64,000 bases of DNA from positions 1,443,001-1,507,000 of the forward strand of contig NZ_AP017312.1 in assembly GCF_002355375.1 (NCBI RefSeq). Reading direction: 5' to 3'. The stretch comes from Aneurinibacillus soli (GTDB taxonomy: Bacteria > Bacillota > Bacilli > Aneurinibacillales > Aneurinibacillaceae). Every line of letters starts with the position of its first letter. The stretch's first letter is position 1. The position numbers were made by a program, and so were the translations under genes. Positions 42,577-51,903 of this stretch are shown one piece after another. The notes beneath the pieces were generated by a model. That model was not told where the DNA came from and made no database searches. It saw only the letters and a list, made by a program, of their open reading frames with translations.

Positions 42577-43776
42577 ATGAAGATAGCCATCTTGCATGAT
42601 TATATAGGAAAGACAGCGTACAGGTTAGTTGCGGAACAGGACTATATGCTGATCGGGACGGAAAAAGATGTATTTCACTTGGGGCGCCTGCGTGGACGGA
42701 CGTATCAATATGTGCAGTTGCGCATATGTGACTTCGTATGGAGTGGGATGGCGGATTATGATCGAAAAGAGATTGCAGCCCGTCTTGATGGTTTGCGGCG
42801 TCAGACAGGGGCGCAGTCAGTTGAAGGGGTTATTATCTATCTTATCATGCAACCAGTGACAGATGAGCTACAGGAGGCATTTGCAGGTGGTACGATTGAT
42901 GAGTTTAGTATCGTACTTACAACGGCAGGCTATGTGCCGCCTGTGCACAAATGGCTCGGTGAGTATGCTCCTGTATTGGAGAAGCTGGTTGATCTCGCAG
43001 CATTTGACCATGAGCCTGTACAGACAGACGCACACAGCACAGAATACTGGGTACGAACGATTCAGCAGTGGGAGCAGCGGCGCAAACAGGAGCTACAGCA
43101 GGTGTTTTCGTATGGTAAGCCGCGTGTGACGTATGCGATTCTTGCTGTTATTATTGTCATCTTTCTGGCGATGGAAGCGCTTGGTGGGAGTCAGAATGAA
43201 CAGGTGCTGGTGGCTTTTGGTGCCAAATACAATCCGCTCATCCTTGCTGGTGAATGGTGGCGGTTTGTGACGCCGATTTTTCTGCATATTGGATTTATGC
43301 ACATACTCTTTAATGGAGTGGCCTTGTATTCACTGGGGGCCATGACGGAGCGATTGTATGGGTCCGGACGTTTTTTCGTTATTTTTATGCTGGCCGGTAT
43401 TAGCGGAGTAGTCGCGAGCTTCGTATTTTCCACGCATATGTCGGCAGGTGCATCCGGTGCGCTCTTCGGATTGTTTGGTGCGCTTTTGTATTTTGGTATG
43501 CAGGATAGAACGATGTATAAGCGGGTGTTTGGCAGTAATGTTTTGGTTTTGTTGGGCATTAATTTAGCGATTGGTCTTCTTTCTCCCGGCTTAATTGACA
43601 ATTACGCACATCTTGGCGGATTGTGTGGGGGATTTCTGGCAGCGGCGACAGTTGGGATGCCAGGACGCCGTGCCCAGATAGGTGTCCGAATCGCGGCTCT
43701 TACAGTTCTTGTACTCTTTCTGTGGCTAGGTATGACATCGGGAGGAGCACCGCTAGATGCTGCGCTTTTCCGGTAA
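42577..43776 (+). CDS. Rhomboid-family intramembrane serine protease
   Basis: 399 residues. About 190 residues of soluble N-terminal domain (no recognised fold) precede six to seven membrane helices. Catalytic Ser in ASGALFGLFGALL (GxSG) and catalytic His in AHLGGLCGGFLAA, with NWWRFVTPIFLH-like segment (EWWRFVTPIFLHIGFMHILFN). Organisation is like B. subtilis GluP (YqgP), although no TPR is visible. GGAAGTG precedes ATG 42577. Confidence 0.9.
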   Translation: MKIAILHDYIGKTAYRLVAEQDYMLIGTEKDVFHLGRLRGRTYQYVQLRICDFVWSGMADYDRKEIAARLDGLRRQTGAQSVEGVIIYLIMQPVTDELQEAFAGGTIDEFSIVLTTAGYVPPVHKWLGEYAPVLEKLVDLAAFDHEPVQTDAHSTEYWVRTIQQWEQRRKQELQQVFSYGKPRVTYAILAVIIVIFLAMEALGGSQNEQVLVAFGAKYNPLILAGEWWRFVTPIFLHIGFMHILFNGVALYSLGAMTERLYGSGRFFVIFMLAGISGVVASFVFSTHMSAGASGALFGLFGALLYFGMQDRTMYKRVFGSNVLVLLGINLAIGLLSPGLIDNYAHLGGLCGGFLAAATVGMPGRRAQIGVRIAALTVLVLFLWLGMTSGGAPLDAALFR

Positions 43777-43854
43777 AGTCTTTTCCCTAGCGAACATGTC
43801 CGATATAATGAAGAGTGACTAGGAGTAATTCTTCACAAAAAGGGGATAGGAGTC

Positions 43855-45387
43855 ATGGAACAATTCAAAGATAGCGTGTATAAGTTAATTGTCGAAACAT
43901 CGACAAACTTGCCACCAGATGTGCGCCGCGCGGTTGTAAAAGCACGTCAGAACGAAAGTGTAGGCACACGCTCTGCGCTGTCACTGGCAACGATCGCACA
44001 AAACATCGAAATGGCCGAAACGAACGTATCACCAATCTGTCAGGATACCGGCATGCCGACATTTGAAGTGCATACTCCGGTTGGCGCGAACCAGATTGAA
44101 ATGAAAAAAGCGATTCGTGAAGCGATCGAGCTGGCCACTAAAAACGGCAAACTGCGTTCGAACTCTGTTGATTCACTTACAGGAGAAAACAGCGGAACGA
44201 ACCTTGGACCAGGAACTCCGGTAATTCACTTCGACCAGTGGGAAAAAGATGATATCGAAGTGAAGCTGATTCTCAAAGGTGGCGGCTGTGAGAACAAGAA
44301 CATCCAGTACAGTCTACCGGCAGAAATCGAAGGACTCGGAAAAGCAGGCCGCGACCTCGATGGCATTCGCAAGTGCATTCTGCACAGCGTATACCAGGCA
44401 CAGGGACAAGGCTGTAGCGCGGGCTTCATCGGCGTGGGTATCGGCGGTGATCGCACAAGCGGCTATGCACTTGCAAAAGAACAACTGTTCCGCAAAGTGA
44501 ACGATGTGAATTCAAATCCGGATCTGGCGAAAATGGAAGCATACATCATGGAAAAAGCAAACGAACTCGGCATTGGAACGATGGGCTTCGGTGGGGAAAC
44601 AACGCTTCTCGGCTGTAAAATCGGCTCGATGAACCGTCTGCCAGCAAGCTTCTATGTTTCGGTAGCGTATAACTGCTGGGCTTTCCGTCGTCAGGGTGCA
44701 CTTATTGATGCGCAAACAGGCGAAATTAAAGGCTGGCTTTACAAAGATGGAGAAGCGGTTGACCTTCATGCAGGCGTACAACAGCCAGAGCAGCAGGAAA
44801 AACGTCGTGAAGTTGTGCTTCAATATCCAATCTCAGAAGAACAGATTCGCAGCCTTAAAGTGGGTGATGTCGTAATCATCAACGGCCTCATGCACACAGG
44901 CCGTGACGCATTCCATAAATACATGATGGACCATGACTGTCCAATCGATCTGAACGGTGGCGTTATTTACCACTGTGGTCCGGTTATGCTCAAAGATGAC
45001 AGCGGCGAATGGCACGTAAAAGCAGCAGGTCCGACAACAAGTATTCGCGAGGAACCGTACCAGGCCGATATCATGAAGAAATTCGGCATCCGTGTTGTAA
45101 TCGGTAAAGGCGGCATGGGACCAAAAACGCTCAAAGGCTTGCAAGAGCATGGCGGCGTATACTTGAATGCGATCGGTGGTGCGGCACAGTACTACGCAGA
45201 TTGCGTGAAAAAAGTAGAAGGCGTCGACTACATGGAATTCGGCCTTCCGGAAGCGATGTGGCACCTGCAAGTTGAAGGCTTTGCCGCAATCGTAACGATG
45301 GACTCACACGGCAACAGTCTTCATGCGGACGTAGAGAAATCTTCTCTTGAGAAGCTGTCCCAGCATGCAGAAGTAGTATTCAGCTAA
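43855..45387 (+). CDS. fumA: Class I fumarate hydratase (Fe-S)
   Basis: 510 residues, fused alpha and beta domains. Alpha domain: SPICQDTGMPTFEV, GENSGTNLGPGTP, KGGGCENKN, and QGQGCSAGFIGVGIGGDRTSGYALA in parts; beta domain: VVIINGLMHTGRDAFHKYMMD, GPVMLKDD and AAGPTTSIREEPYQ. Cysteines in these blocks bind the [4Fe-4S] cluster. It interconverts fumarate and malate. GGGGATAGG precedes ATG 43855. Most Bacillales use class II FumC, so class I here is of note. TATAAT at 43805 area upstream. Confidence 0.93.
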   Translation: MEQFKDSVYKLIVETSTNLPPDVRRAVVKARQNESVGTRSALSLATIAQNIEMAETNVSPICQDTGMPTFEVHTPVGANQIEMKKAIREAIELATKNGKLRSNSVDSLTGENSGTNLGPGTPVIHFDQWEKDDIEVKLILKGGGCENKNIQYSLPAEIEGLGKAGRDLDGIRKCILHSVYQAQGQGCSAGFIGVGIGGDRTSGYALAKEQLFRKVNDVNSNPDLAKMEAYIMEKANELGIGTMGFGGETTLLGCKIGSMNRLPASFYVSVAYNCWAFRRQGALIDAQTGEIKGWLYKDGEAVDLHAGVQQPEQQEKRREVVLQYPISEEQIRSLKVGDVVIINGLMHTGRDAFHKYMMDHDCPIDLNGGVIYHCGPVMLKDDSGEWHVKAAGPTTSIREEPYQADIMKKFGIRVVIGKGGMGPKTLKGLQEHGGVYLNAIGGAAQYYADCVKKVEGVDYMEFGLPEAMWHLQVEGFAAIVTMDSHGNSLHADVEKSSLEKLSQHAEVVFS

Positions 45388-45405
45388 TCAATAAGCAATA
45401 TGTGT

Positions 45406-45434
45406 ACGCTCCGGCAGTAGCCGGGGCGTTTTTC
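45406..45434 (+). terminator. Terminator after fumarase
   Basis: ACGC-T-CCGGC and GCCGG-GGCGT pair around AGTA, followed by T5. Confidence 0.75.
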
Positions 45435-45468
45435 TAAATATATGAATAGCAGGATAAGGAGGAGTATG

Positions 45469-46272
45469 ATGAGTACATTGAACATTGCCATCTGCCAGAT
45501 TGACATTGCATTCGGGCAGCCGGAACAAAACGAGGCAAAAATCCGGGGAAGTTTTGCAAAACTTGCCGAGCAGGAGACAAAGCCGGATATCGTACTGTTT
45601 CCGGAACTGTGGAACACAGGCTACGACCTGACTCGCTTAGACGAGATTGCGGACGAGGAAGGACAGAGCACAAAAGCGCTGATGGGAGAGCTGGCTTGCA
45701 AATATAATTTGCATATCATCGCAGGTTCAATCGCAGAGAAAACAGCAGCAGGTATTTACAATACAACTTTCGTATTCGCCCCGGATGGCCAAGTGATTCA
45801 CGAATATCGGAAGGCACATCTATTCCGCCTGATGGACGAGGAAAAATTCCTCGCGCCTGGTCAATCACTTGCCGGTTGCATGATCGGCGAGATGCCTGCG
45901 CTTGTGCAGATCTGCTACGATATTCGCTTCCCCGAGAGCATCCGCAGCGGCGCACTCGCAGGTGCGGAAGTGCTGTTCGTCAGCGCTGAGTGGCCGCATC
46001 CACGCCTTACACACTGGCGCCAGCTGCTCATTGCGCGTGCGATTGAGAACCAGATGTATGTCGTGGCGTGCAACCGGGCGGGAAGCGATCCGAAGAATAC
46101 CTTCTGCGGTCATTCCCTCATTATTGACCCGTGGGGAGAAATTGTAGCGGAAGCAGGAGAAGCGGAGGAAATCATTACAGGTACGATTGATCGTGCGCTT
46201 GTGGCAGACGTACGCAGTCGCATTCCGATTTTTGCAGACCGACGCACCGATTTATACGACCTGAACCGATAA
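45469..46272 (+). CDS. Carbon-nitrogen hydrolase (nitrilase family, omega-amidase-like)
   Basis: 267 residues. Catalytic triad: Glu in VLFPELWNTGY, Lys in EYRKAHLFRLMDE, Cys in LVQICYDIRFPE. The sequence around YRKAHLF resembles Nit2/omega-amidase and B. subtilis YkrU. SD AAGGAGGA (45456-45463) supports ATG 45469 or adjacent ATG 45466. It hydrolyses amides, possibly alpha-ketoglutaramate or alpha-ketosuccinamate. No methionine-salvage genes neighbour it. Confidence 0.9.
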   Translation: MSTLNIAICQIDIAFGQPEQNEAKIRGSFAKLAEQETKPDIVLFPELWNTGYDLTRLDEIADEEGQSTKALMGELACKYNLHIIAGSIAEKTAAGIYNTTFVFAPDGQVIHEYRKAHLFRLMDEEKFLAPGQSLAGCMIGEMPALVQICYDIRFPESIRSGALAGAEVLFVSAEWPHPRLTHWRQLLIARAIENQMYVVACNRAGSDPKNTFCGHSLIIDPWGEIVAEAGEAEEIITGTIDRALVADVRSRIPIFADRRTDLYDLNR

Positions 46273-46275
46273 AGA

Positions 46276-46332
46276 AAAGGCGAGAGTGGTAGAGGAAACA
46301 CAATTGTGTTTTTCTCCCGCAGCTCGCCTTTA
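46276..46332. terminator. Terminator with nested hairpin
   Basis: AAAGGCGAG and CTCGCCTTT pair as outer stem; AACACAATTGTGTTT forms an inner hairpin. It serves convergent genes. Confidence 0.65.
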
Positions 46333-46341
46333 TTCGTTCAC

Positions 46342-46539
46342 TCAGCAGAAGTCGTCGTCATCATAGTTATCGGACATAAGATCAATCGCGCCGAGGACAA
46401 CATGTGCCAGGCCAAAGCCTGTCACGCCCCAGGCGTATGGATTGTCAGAACGTATGTCTTTTTGACGACGGTTTAACATACTTAAACCGGCTGCGGTAAC
46501 CGCAGTGCCGAGTGCTACAGGTACGATGCCTTTTTTCAT
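46342..46539 (-). CDS. Small membrane-associated protein of unknown function
   Basis: 65 residues: MKKGIVPVALGTAVTAAGL hydrophobic start, basic LNRRQKDIRSDN, a second hydrophobic helix (WGVTGFGLAHVVLGAIDLM) and an acidic end (SDNYDDDDFC). GGAGGTG at 8 nt before ATG 46539 supports it. Family not recognised. Confidence 0.7.
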   Translation of the reverse strand: MKKGIVPVALGTAVTAAGLSMLNRRQKDIRSDNPYAWGVTGFGLAHVVLGAIDLMSDNYDDDDFC

Positions 46540-46678
46540 TGGGAAACACCTCCTGTTAACAGCATGCCCGGCGATGGAGTGTGCTATGTTGGGAGTGTTT
46601 ACCCGCAATGGGTGTGCAAGTATGTCAGGAAAGTATAGTACAATAAGAAGGAGAAACCGCAGAGGAAGGAAGCAGAAT

Positions 46679-47578
46679 ATGTCATATTTTCGTTCCGTAC
46701 TGCTTGTATTTGCCGCTTCTTGCAGTTATGGAGTACTCTCGACATTTGTTAAATTTGCATATGCAGAAGGATTTGGACCTGGAGATGTGAGCGGCAGCCA
46801 AATGTTTCTGGGAATGCTAATAATGTGGGGAATTGCACTTACAGTCGGTAAATTCCAGCTGAGTGCAAAGCAGTGGGGGCTGCTTGTTGTTGCCGGAACA
46901 ACAAGTGGACTAACAGGATTGTTTTACTACCGGGCGCTTCAATACATTCCAGCTTCTCTGGCCATTATCTTGTTATTTCAGTTTACATGGATGGGTGTGC
47001 TCATCGAACTGATAATAGAGAAGCGTAAACTTGGCGTATCGCGCCTAGTTGCCCTTGTATTTCTGTTTGGTGGGACAGTTCTCGCCAGTGGTATTGTAGA
47101 GGAAGGACTTCAGAAGTTATCACTTGCAGGTACGGTGCTTGGGCTGTTGTCTGCTGTGATGTATGCCCTGTTTATTATTGCGAGTGGAAAAGCCGCCCCG
47201 GAGGTAAATCCATATTGGCGAGCTGCTATTATGCTCATTGGTTCGGTAGCGATTACATTTGCGATCTCACCGCCACATTTTCTTGTGAACGGGGCGCTTG
47301 CAGATGGATTGTGGCGCTGGGGCATTCTGCTGGCGTTGTTCGGCGCTATTATTCCGCCCCTGTTTTTTGCAATCGGAGTTCCGCGCATCGGAAGTGGTCT
47401 TGCTTCTATTCTGGGGGCTGCTGAGCTACCAACAGCGGTCCTGATGTCTCGCTTCGTGCTAGGTGAGCATGTCGGTGGGCTGCAATGGATTGGCGTCATT
47501 GTGATTCTTGCAGGTATTATTGTACCCGAATGGCTGGCAGTACGCCGGACAAAGGAAACGAGTAGGACTGCATCTTAA
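46679..47578 (+). CDS. EamA/DMT-family transporter
   Basis: 299 residues, ten predicted membrane helices in two EamA repeats: VLLVFAASCSYGVLSTFVKFAY first, VIASGKAAP-type middle and PPLFFAIGVPRIGSGLASILGAAELP then second. ATG 46679 has GAGGAAGG upstream; longer upstream reading is unsupported. It may export metabolites; substrate unknown. 19 bp before the peptidase gene. Confidence 0.9.
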   Translation: MSYFRSVLLVFAASCSYGVLSTFVKFAYAEGFGPGDVSGSQMFLGMLIMWGIALTVGKFQLSAKQWGLLVVAGTTSGLTGLFYYRALQYIPASLAIILLFQFTWMGVLIELIIEKRKLGVSRLVALVFLFGGTVLASGIVEEGLQKLSLAGTVLGLLSAVMYALFIIASGKAAPEVNPYWRAAIMLIGSVAITFAISPPHFLVNGALADGLWRWGILLALFGAIIPPLFFAIGVPRIGSGLASILGAAELPTAVLMSRFVLGEHVGGLQWIGVIVILAGIIVPEWLAVRRTKETSRTAS

Positions 47579-47597
47579 TACATGAGGAGGAGAAAAA

Positions 47598-48665
47598 ATG
47601 GATCAGCAACTTACTTTGTTTAAACGTCTGACTGAAGGGTGTGGCGCTCCGGGATTTGAAGGAGACATCCGGGCGATTATGAAGGAATACATAAGCGATA
47701 CGACCGATGAGATCGTATATGATAATCTTGGCAGTATTTTTGGTGTGTTGCGTGGCGATGAGAATGGGCCAACGATTATGGTAGCAGGGCATATGGATGA
47801 AGTGGCTTTTATGGTGACCCGGATTACAGACAAAGGGTTTTTGCAGTTCCAGCCGCTTGGAGGATGGTGGAGTCAGGTGCTGCTTGCCCAGCGCGTGCAG
47901 ATCATGACGGCAAATGGCCCGGTGTATGGGGTGATTAGCTCCATTCCGCCGCATGTGCTTCCAGACAGTGTGAAGAACAAGCCGATGGATATAAAAAACA
48001 TGTTTATTGATATCGGAGCTGATGATAAGGAAGATGCCGAACGGATAGGCATTCGTCCGGGACAGCCGGTACTGCCGATCTGCCCGTTCACCGTAATGGG
48101 CAATCCGAAGAAGCTTATGGCCAAGGCGTGGGATAACCGCTACGGGTGCGCGCTGGCCATTGAGATGATGCAGGAGATGCAGGCTAAGACGCACCCGAAT
48201 GTGATTTATGGCGGGGCAACCGTACAAGAAGAAGTTGGCCTGCGCGGCGCAGGAACAGCGGCGAACATGATTAAGCCTGATCTGTTCCTGGCGTTGGATG
48301 CAAGCCCAGCTGGAGACATTCCAGGCGTGACAGACGGGATGGGTAAGCTAGGGGATGGTCTGCTGATGCGGATTATGGACCGGACAATGGTGACGTTGCC
48401 GGGACTGCGTGATTTTATGATCGATACGGCTGAAGAGCTGGGCATTCCATATCAGTTCTTTGTGTCGCCAGGTGGAACGGATGCAGGTAAGGTACATTTG
48501 ACCGGAAATGGTGTGCCGTCTGCTGTTATAGGGATTCCGGCACGCTACATTCACAGTCATGCCGCCATCATTCACCGCGATGATTATGAAGCTGCGAAAA
48601 AGTTGTTGCTGGCATTGCTTACGCGAATAGATGGGCCAACGCTCACGCGCATCAAAGAGCGGTAG
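47598..48665 (+). CDS. M42-family aminopeptidase
   Basis: 355 residues. Metal and catalytic sites: [11 protein letters not shown] (His-x-Asp), [14 protein letters not shown] (Asp bridging), [13 protein letters not shown] (EE catalytic and ligand), ALDASPAGD (Asp) and [13 protein letters not shown] (His). This is the dinuclear zinc or cobalt tetrahedral aminopeptidase / glutamyl aminopeptidase family. GGAGGAG precedes ATG 47598. It cleaves N-terminal residues from peptides in the cytosol. Confidence 0.94.
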   Translation: MDQQLTLFKRLTEGCGAPGFEGDIRAIMKEYISDTTDEIVYDNLGSIFGVLRGDENGPTIMVAGHMDEVAFMVTRITDKGFLQFQPLGGWWSQVLLAQRVQIMTANGPVYGVISSIPPHVLPDSVKNKPMDIKNMFIDIGADDKEDAERIGIRPGQPVLPICPFTVMGNPKKLMAKAWDNRYGCALAIEMMQEMQAKTHPNVIYGGATVQEEVGLRGAGTAANMIKPDLFLALDASPAGDIPGVTDGMGKLGDGLLMRIMDRTMVTLPGLRDFMIDTAEELGIPYQFFVSPGGTDAGKVHLTGNGVPSAVIGIPARYIHSHAAIIHRDDYEAAKKLLLALLTRIDGPTLTRIKER

Positions 48666-48676
48666 GAGGATGTGGC

Positions 48677-49180
48677 ATGCAGTATTTATATTTGCACCGG
48701 TTGCAGGAGCAAGGAACAGCACGGTATGTGTATGTATTCGATGAACACGCTCTGTCGCCCAATAATCTGGTGCTACGTAATCTGTTTCGCTGCATGATCG
48801 AGGCAGTAGAGGGTGAGATTGACCAGATCGAGATGGAGTACAGCGATACTGCGACAGCGAAGCTGATGGGGGTAGAACGAGCGGTACAGATGTTGACGCT
48901 CATGGGGGCACAGGAAGCGGACAAAGTTGAGAATTGGCAGGGAGACGTTCTGTTGAGCCGAACATTTGTTGTGACGGCAGAAGCAAAACGTCTGGAGTAT
49001 CTTCGCCATATGCGCGAACTTGATGAAGTATACCGCATCCAGCTAAGTGAAAATGGAGTGGAGAAAGTACATCTTTATTTCGCACAAACACTTGCCTGCC
49101 TGCTTACGGCGGAACAAGAAGATGTTTTTGTAAGCTTACTTGCGCAAAGGAACGTTCCATACAAAATTTTGGGTAATTAG
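48677..49180 (+). CDS. Hypothetical protein downstream of the M42 peptidase gene
   Basis: 167 residues, soluble, alpha/beta in look: YLYLHRLQEQGTARYVYVFDEHALSPNN at the start and FAQTLACLLTAEQEDVFVSLLAQ at the end. AGGAGGATGTGGC lies upstream of ATG 48677 and it follows the peptidase stop by 11 bp, so the two are co-transcribed. Family not recognised. Confidence 0.7.
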   Translation: MQYLYLHRLQEQGTARYVYVFDEHALSPNNLVLRNLFRCMIEAVEGEIDQIEMEYSDTATAKLMGVERAVQMLTLMGAQEADKVENWQGDVLLSRTFVVTAEAKRLEYLRHMRELDEVYRIQLSENGVEKVHLYFAQTLACLLTAEQEDVFVSLLAQRNVPYKILGN

Positions 49181-49310
49181 CCACATTTTTTGTCGGTTTT
49201 TGTTTGAAAATCGCGCTTTATCCTAAAATTTCTATTGTCCTTTGGTGTGTTTTATATTATTCTTTTTATGACAACTTATTCAATAGGTTGAGAGTTGTTG
49301 TTTCTCTTTG
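49181..49310. other. Gene-free AT-rich stretch
   Basis: I see no gene. It ends in the terminator at 49311. A -10-like TATATT at 49253 has no properly spaced -35, so a small RNA start here is not supported. Confidence 0.4.
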
Positions 49311-49333
49311 CCCCGCTTAGCGGGGTTTTTTTT
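49311..49333 (+). terminator. Strong terminator
   Basis: CCCCGC-TTA-GCGGGG followed by T8. It ends the 48677 transcript or a short leaderless RNA. Confidence 0.88.
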
Positions 49334-49401
49334 ATTTTTCGGAGATTAATCATCATTTGTTTGGAAACGTAAAGAAAAGGGTAAACTTCTAACATAAAAT
49401 G

Positions 49402-49428
49402 TGAAACTTTTATAAGGCTCCATTCGTA
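49402..49428 (+). promoter_or_regulatory. ECF (sigma-W/M/X-like) promoter, with a possible sigma-B promoter just upstream
   Basis: TGAAAC at 49402-49407 and CGTA at 49425-49428 are 17 nt apart, the pattern of extracytoplasmic-function sigma factors in Bacillus (TGAAAC-N16/17-CGTA). A GTTTGG-N14-GGGTAA pair at 49359-49384 also fits sigma-B. Both would drive the 33-residue gene at 49479. Confidence 0.5.
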
Positions 49429-49478
49429 GGAAATGGTAGGAAGAAGGAGTAATAGCATTAAGAATAGGAGGAAAAGAA

Positions 49479-49580
49479 ATGGACCAGCAGATACGTCGAG
49501 TGTTAGGTGCATGCGTATCCGCCGCTTTGTTTATCGGAACACTTGTTGCAATTACCGGAATTATTAAGGTTTCTTTATAA
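49479..49580 (+). CDS. 33-residue single-span membrane protein
   Basis: MDQQIRRVLGAC then a hydrophobic helix (VSAALFIGTLVAITGIIKV). AGGAGG lies 9 nt before ATG 49479, the gene has its own putative stress promoter and a strong terminator (49588-49622), so it is likely real although very short. No family recognised. Could be a stress-linked membrane peptide. Confidence 0.65.
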   Translation: MDQQIRRVLGACVSAALFIGTLVAITGIIKVSL

Positions 49581-49587
49581 ATAAGAG

Positions 49588-49622
49588 AAAGAGCTGCCCA
49601 ATGACCTGGGGCAGCTCTTTTT
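49588..49622. terminator. Terminator after the small membrane gene
   Basis: AAAGAGCTGCCC and GGGGCAGCTCTTT pair around a 9-nt loop, followed by T-rich sequence. Confidence 0.85.
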
Positions 49623-49638
49623 GTATACGATGGGTCTA

Positions 49639-51228
49639 CTAGTTTATGCGGCGACCGTTCTCCCAGAATGGTTCGCGCAGTACAACTTTTTGTATTTTTC
49701 CGGATGCTGTCTTCGGAAGTTCCGCAACGAACTGAACGGATTTCGGGCATTTGAAGTGAGCCATACGCTCACGGCAGAAAGAAATAATGTCTTGCTCCGT
49801 AGCAGTTTGTCCCCCACGCAATACGCATACTGCATGCGGCACTTCGCCCCACTTCTCATGCGGAATGGCGATGATCGCCGCTTCAAGAACAGCCGGATGC
49901 TCGTACAAAGTACCCTCTATTTCAATAGAAGAGATGTTTTCGCCACCGCTAATAATAATGTCTTTTTTGCGGTCTACAATGTCGATATAGCCGTTCTCAT
50001 CAAGCGTTGCCATATCTCCGGTATGATACCAGCCATTGACGATAGCGCGTGCTGTTTCTTCTGGTTGCAGCCAGTAGCCGTCCATAACGGAATTAGAGCG
50101 ACAAATAACTTCCCCTACTTCTTCGCCATTCGGCTCAATATCTTCTCCATCTTCATTTACAACACGAACTTCCATCATCAGCATACTCATGCCCGCTTTT
50201 GCTTTGAGACGGTGAATGCGATCCATGTCATTTTCATCGCGAATCGCTTTTTTGATGTGGGATACGGTCAAGAATGGAGCGACTTCTGTCATGCCATATA
50301 CTTGAACGAATGTCCAGCCCAGCTCGTTTTCCACTGCTTTTACGAAAGATGGAGGCGGAGCGGAGCCAGCAAGTACGACACGGACCGGCTGTTTGATCGT
50401 TGCTTGTCTGATCGAAGGATCATTAAAGATCATGTTTAGCACAGTTGGAGCCATGCAAGCTACCGTTATGCCTTCCTCTACGATCAGGCGGGTAATAAGT
50501 GCTGGATCAATCTTGCGCAGCATAACATGTGTTGCGCCCATGCCGGTAAACGAGAATGGAGTGCCCCAGCCATTTACGTGGAACATCGGAAGCGTGTGCA
50601 GTAGCACATCATCATCTTCTGCACGTAGATGGATGATTGTATTTAGGGCGTTGTTGTACAAGCTACGGTGTGTTTGGATAACGCCTTTCGGACGGCCTGT
50701 TGTACCGCTTGTATACAGGATAGTCGCCATATCGGTTTCTTCCATCTCTTCATATACGGCCGCTTCGGAAGCGCTCTCAATCATGGCATCATAAGAGAGC
50801 CAGTCCGCATTGGTTTCAAATCCGTCAACCGGAAGTGTCACATACGTTTGAACGTTAGAAAGGTTTTCAAGAACCGGTTCGATAAGAGGAGCCAGTTCTG
50901 CATCTACCATAAACATCACCGCACCGGAATGGTTTACGATATAATCATAATCTGCCGGAACGAGACGAGTATTAAATGGAACAACAACCGCTCCGATCTG
51001 AAATGCAGCATAAAACGTTTCATACATTTCCAGGCGGTTCGGTGATAAAACAGCGATACGGTCCCCTTTGCGGATGCCGCGTTCGCGCATTGCATTGGAT
51101 AGTCGGTTTACACGCTTCTGGATTTCAGTGTAGGTGAAGCGGCGTTCGCCATCAATTACGGCTGTTTTCTCTGGATAATGGTATACAGCTCTTTTTAAGA
51201 AATCGTGCAACAAAAATGGTACGTGCAT
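49639..51228 (-). CDS. Long-chain fatty-acid/acyl-CoA ligase (ANL family)
   Basis: 529 residues. P-loop YTSGTTGRPKGVIQTH; VYGMTEVAPF; GWYHTGDMATLDENGYIDIVDRKKDIIISGGENIS; C-terminal lysine in KTASGKIQKVVLR. It activates carboxylic acids with ATP and CoA. This type (FadD3/LcfB-like) is broad; the exact chain length is unknown. AGGAGGAG lies 9 nt before ATG 51228. Confidence 0.92.
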   Translation of the reverse strand: MHVPFLLHDFLKRAVYHYPEKTAVIDGERRFTYTEIQKRVNRLSNAMRERGIRKGDRIAVLSPNRLEMYETFYAAFQIGAVVVPFNTRLVPADYDYIVNHSGAVMFMVDAELAPLIEPVLENLSNVQTYVTLPVDGFETNADWLSYDAMIESASEAAVYEEMEETDMATILYTSGTTGRPKGVIQTHRSLYNNALNTIIHLRAEDDDVLLHTLPMFHVNGWGTPFSFTGMGATHVMLRKIDPALITRLIVEEGITVACMAPTVLNMIFNDPSIRQATIKQPVRVVLAGSAPPPSFVKAVENELGWTFVQVYGMTEVAPFLTVSHIKKAIRDENDMDRIHRLKAKAGMSMLMMEVRVVNEDGEDIEPNGEEVGEVICRSNSVMDGYWLQPEETARAIVNGWYHTGDMATLDENGYIDIVDRKKDIIISGGENISSIEIEGTLYEHPAVLEAAIIAIPHEKWGEVPHAVCVLRGGQTATEQDIISFCRERMAHFKCPKSVQFVAELPKTASGKIQKVVLREPFWENGRRIN

Positions 51229-51377
51229 ATATTCTCTCCTCCTAAAAAAATTGGAAAAACCTACTTAATCAAAATACCATAAAATTTCTGAAAAAAATAC
51301 ACTAGGCAGAAAAAACGAAACAATCCGCTCTTACATTTCGTAAAAGCGGATTTTCGATACAAAAATATGTAGCATTA

Positions 51378-51878
51378 TTACACAACAGTCAGGGATATAA
51401 TCTGACGGATCGGACTATCCATATTACGACCGTCTCCGTAATATAAGTATACAGGGCCATCTTCACGAATTGGCTTGCCATCAATTGCGAAACAGAGGAT
51501 GGCCTGTTCCGCTTCTGCAAGAGACAAGCTGTGTTCTTCTCCGGTTTCTGTGCGGCAAATAAGCGCAATCGCATCGGTTGCTGGTTTAGCATTGCGCAGG
51601 AATGGAGCGAGCGGTATGCCGTAATCACCGATGATTTTTTTCTTCTCTACAAACAGTTTCTCGCTCTGTTTGGTTGGTGTCGAGCCGTGTTCAAGTTCTT
51701 TATCCCACAGGCGGCCCATTCGAGCAATTTCGTCTTCCATGTCATCTGTTTCTTCTTCCGAACCTGCACCTGCGAAGAAGTCTTCCATTTTAAACTTTCG
51801 GTCGTCAAAAACCCAGATGCTCGGGTCAAGGGTAATGTTATAGGTGACTTTGCCGTTGATTAGTATAATGTCTGCCAT
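51378..51878 (-). CDS. Hypothetical protein
   Basis: 166 residues, soluble, acidic: IILINGKVTYNITLDPSIWVFDDRK at the start, DMEDEIARMGRLWDKELEHG in the centre, DGPVYLYYGDGRNMDSPIRQIISL at the end. AGGAC-type ribosome site (GGAGGACATACGC) precedes ATG 51878. I have seen similar Bacillales proteins without known function. Not recognised. Confidence 0.7.
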   Translation of the reverse strand: MADIILINGKVTYNITLDPSIWVFDDRKFKMEDFFAGAGSEEETDDMEDEIARMGRLWDKELEHGSTPTKQSEKLFVEKKKIIGDYGIPLAPFLRNAKPATDAIALICRTETGEEHSLSLAEAEQAILCFAIDGKPIREDGPVYLYYGDGRNMDSPIRQIISLTVV

Positions 51879-51903
51879 GCGTATGTCCTCCAGATCTCGT
51901 ACT

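Noticed and set aside
47517-48227. 236-residue minus-strand frame inside EamA and M42 genes
   Set aside because: Antisense to two well-supported genes with typical shadow composition.
49235-49258. Possible promoter TTGTCC-TATATT for a small RNA
   Set aside because: Spacing is only 12 nt, too short for sigma-A.
49621-50439. 272-residue plus-strand frame opposite the acyl-CoA ligase
   Set aside because: Antisense shadow of a clear ANL-family gene; no ribosome site.
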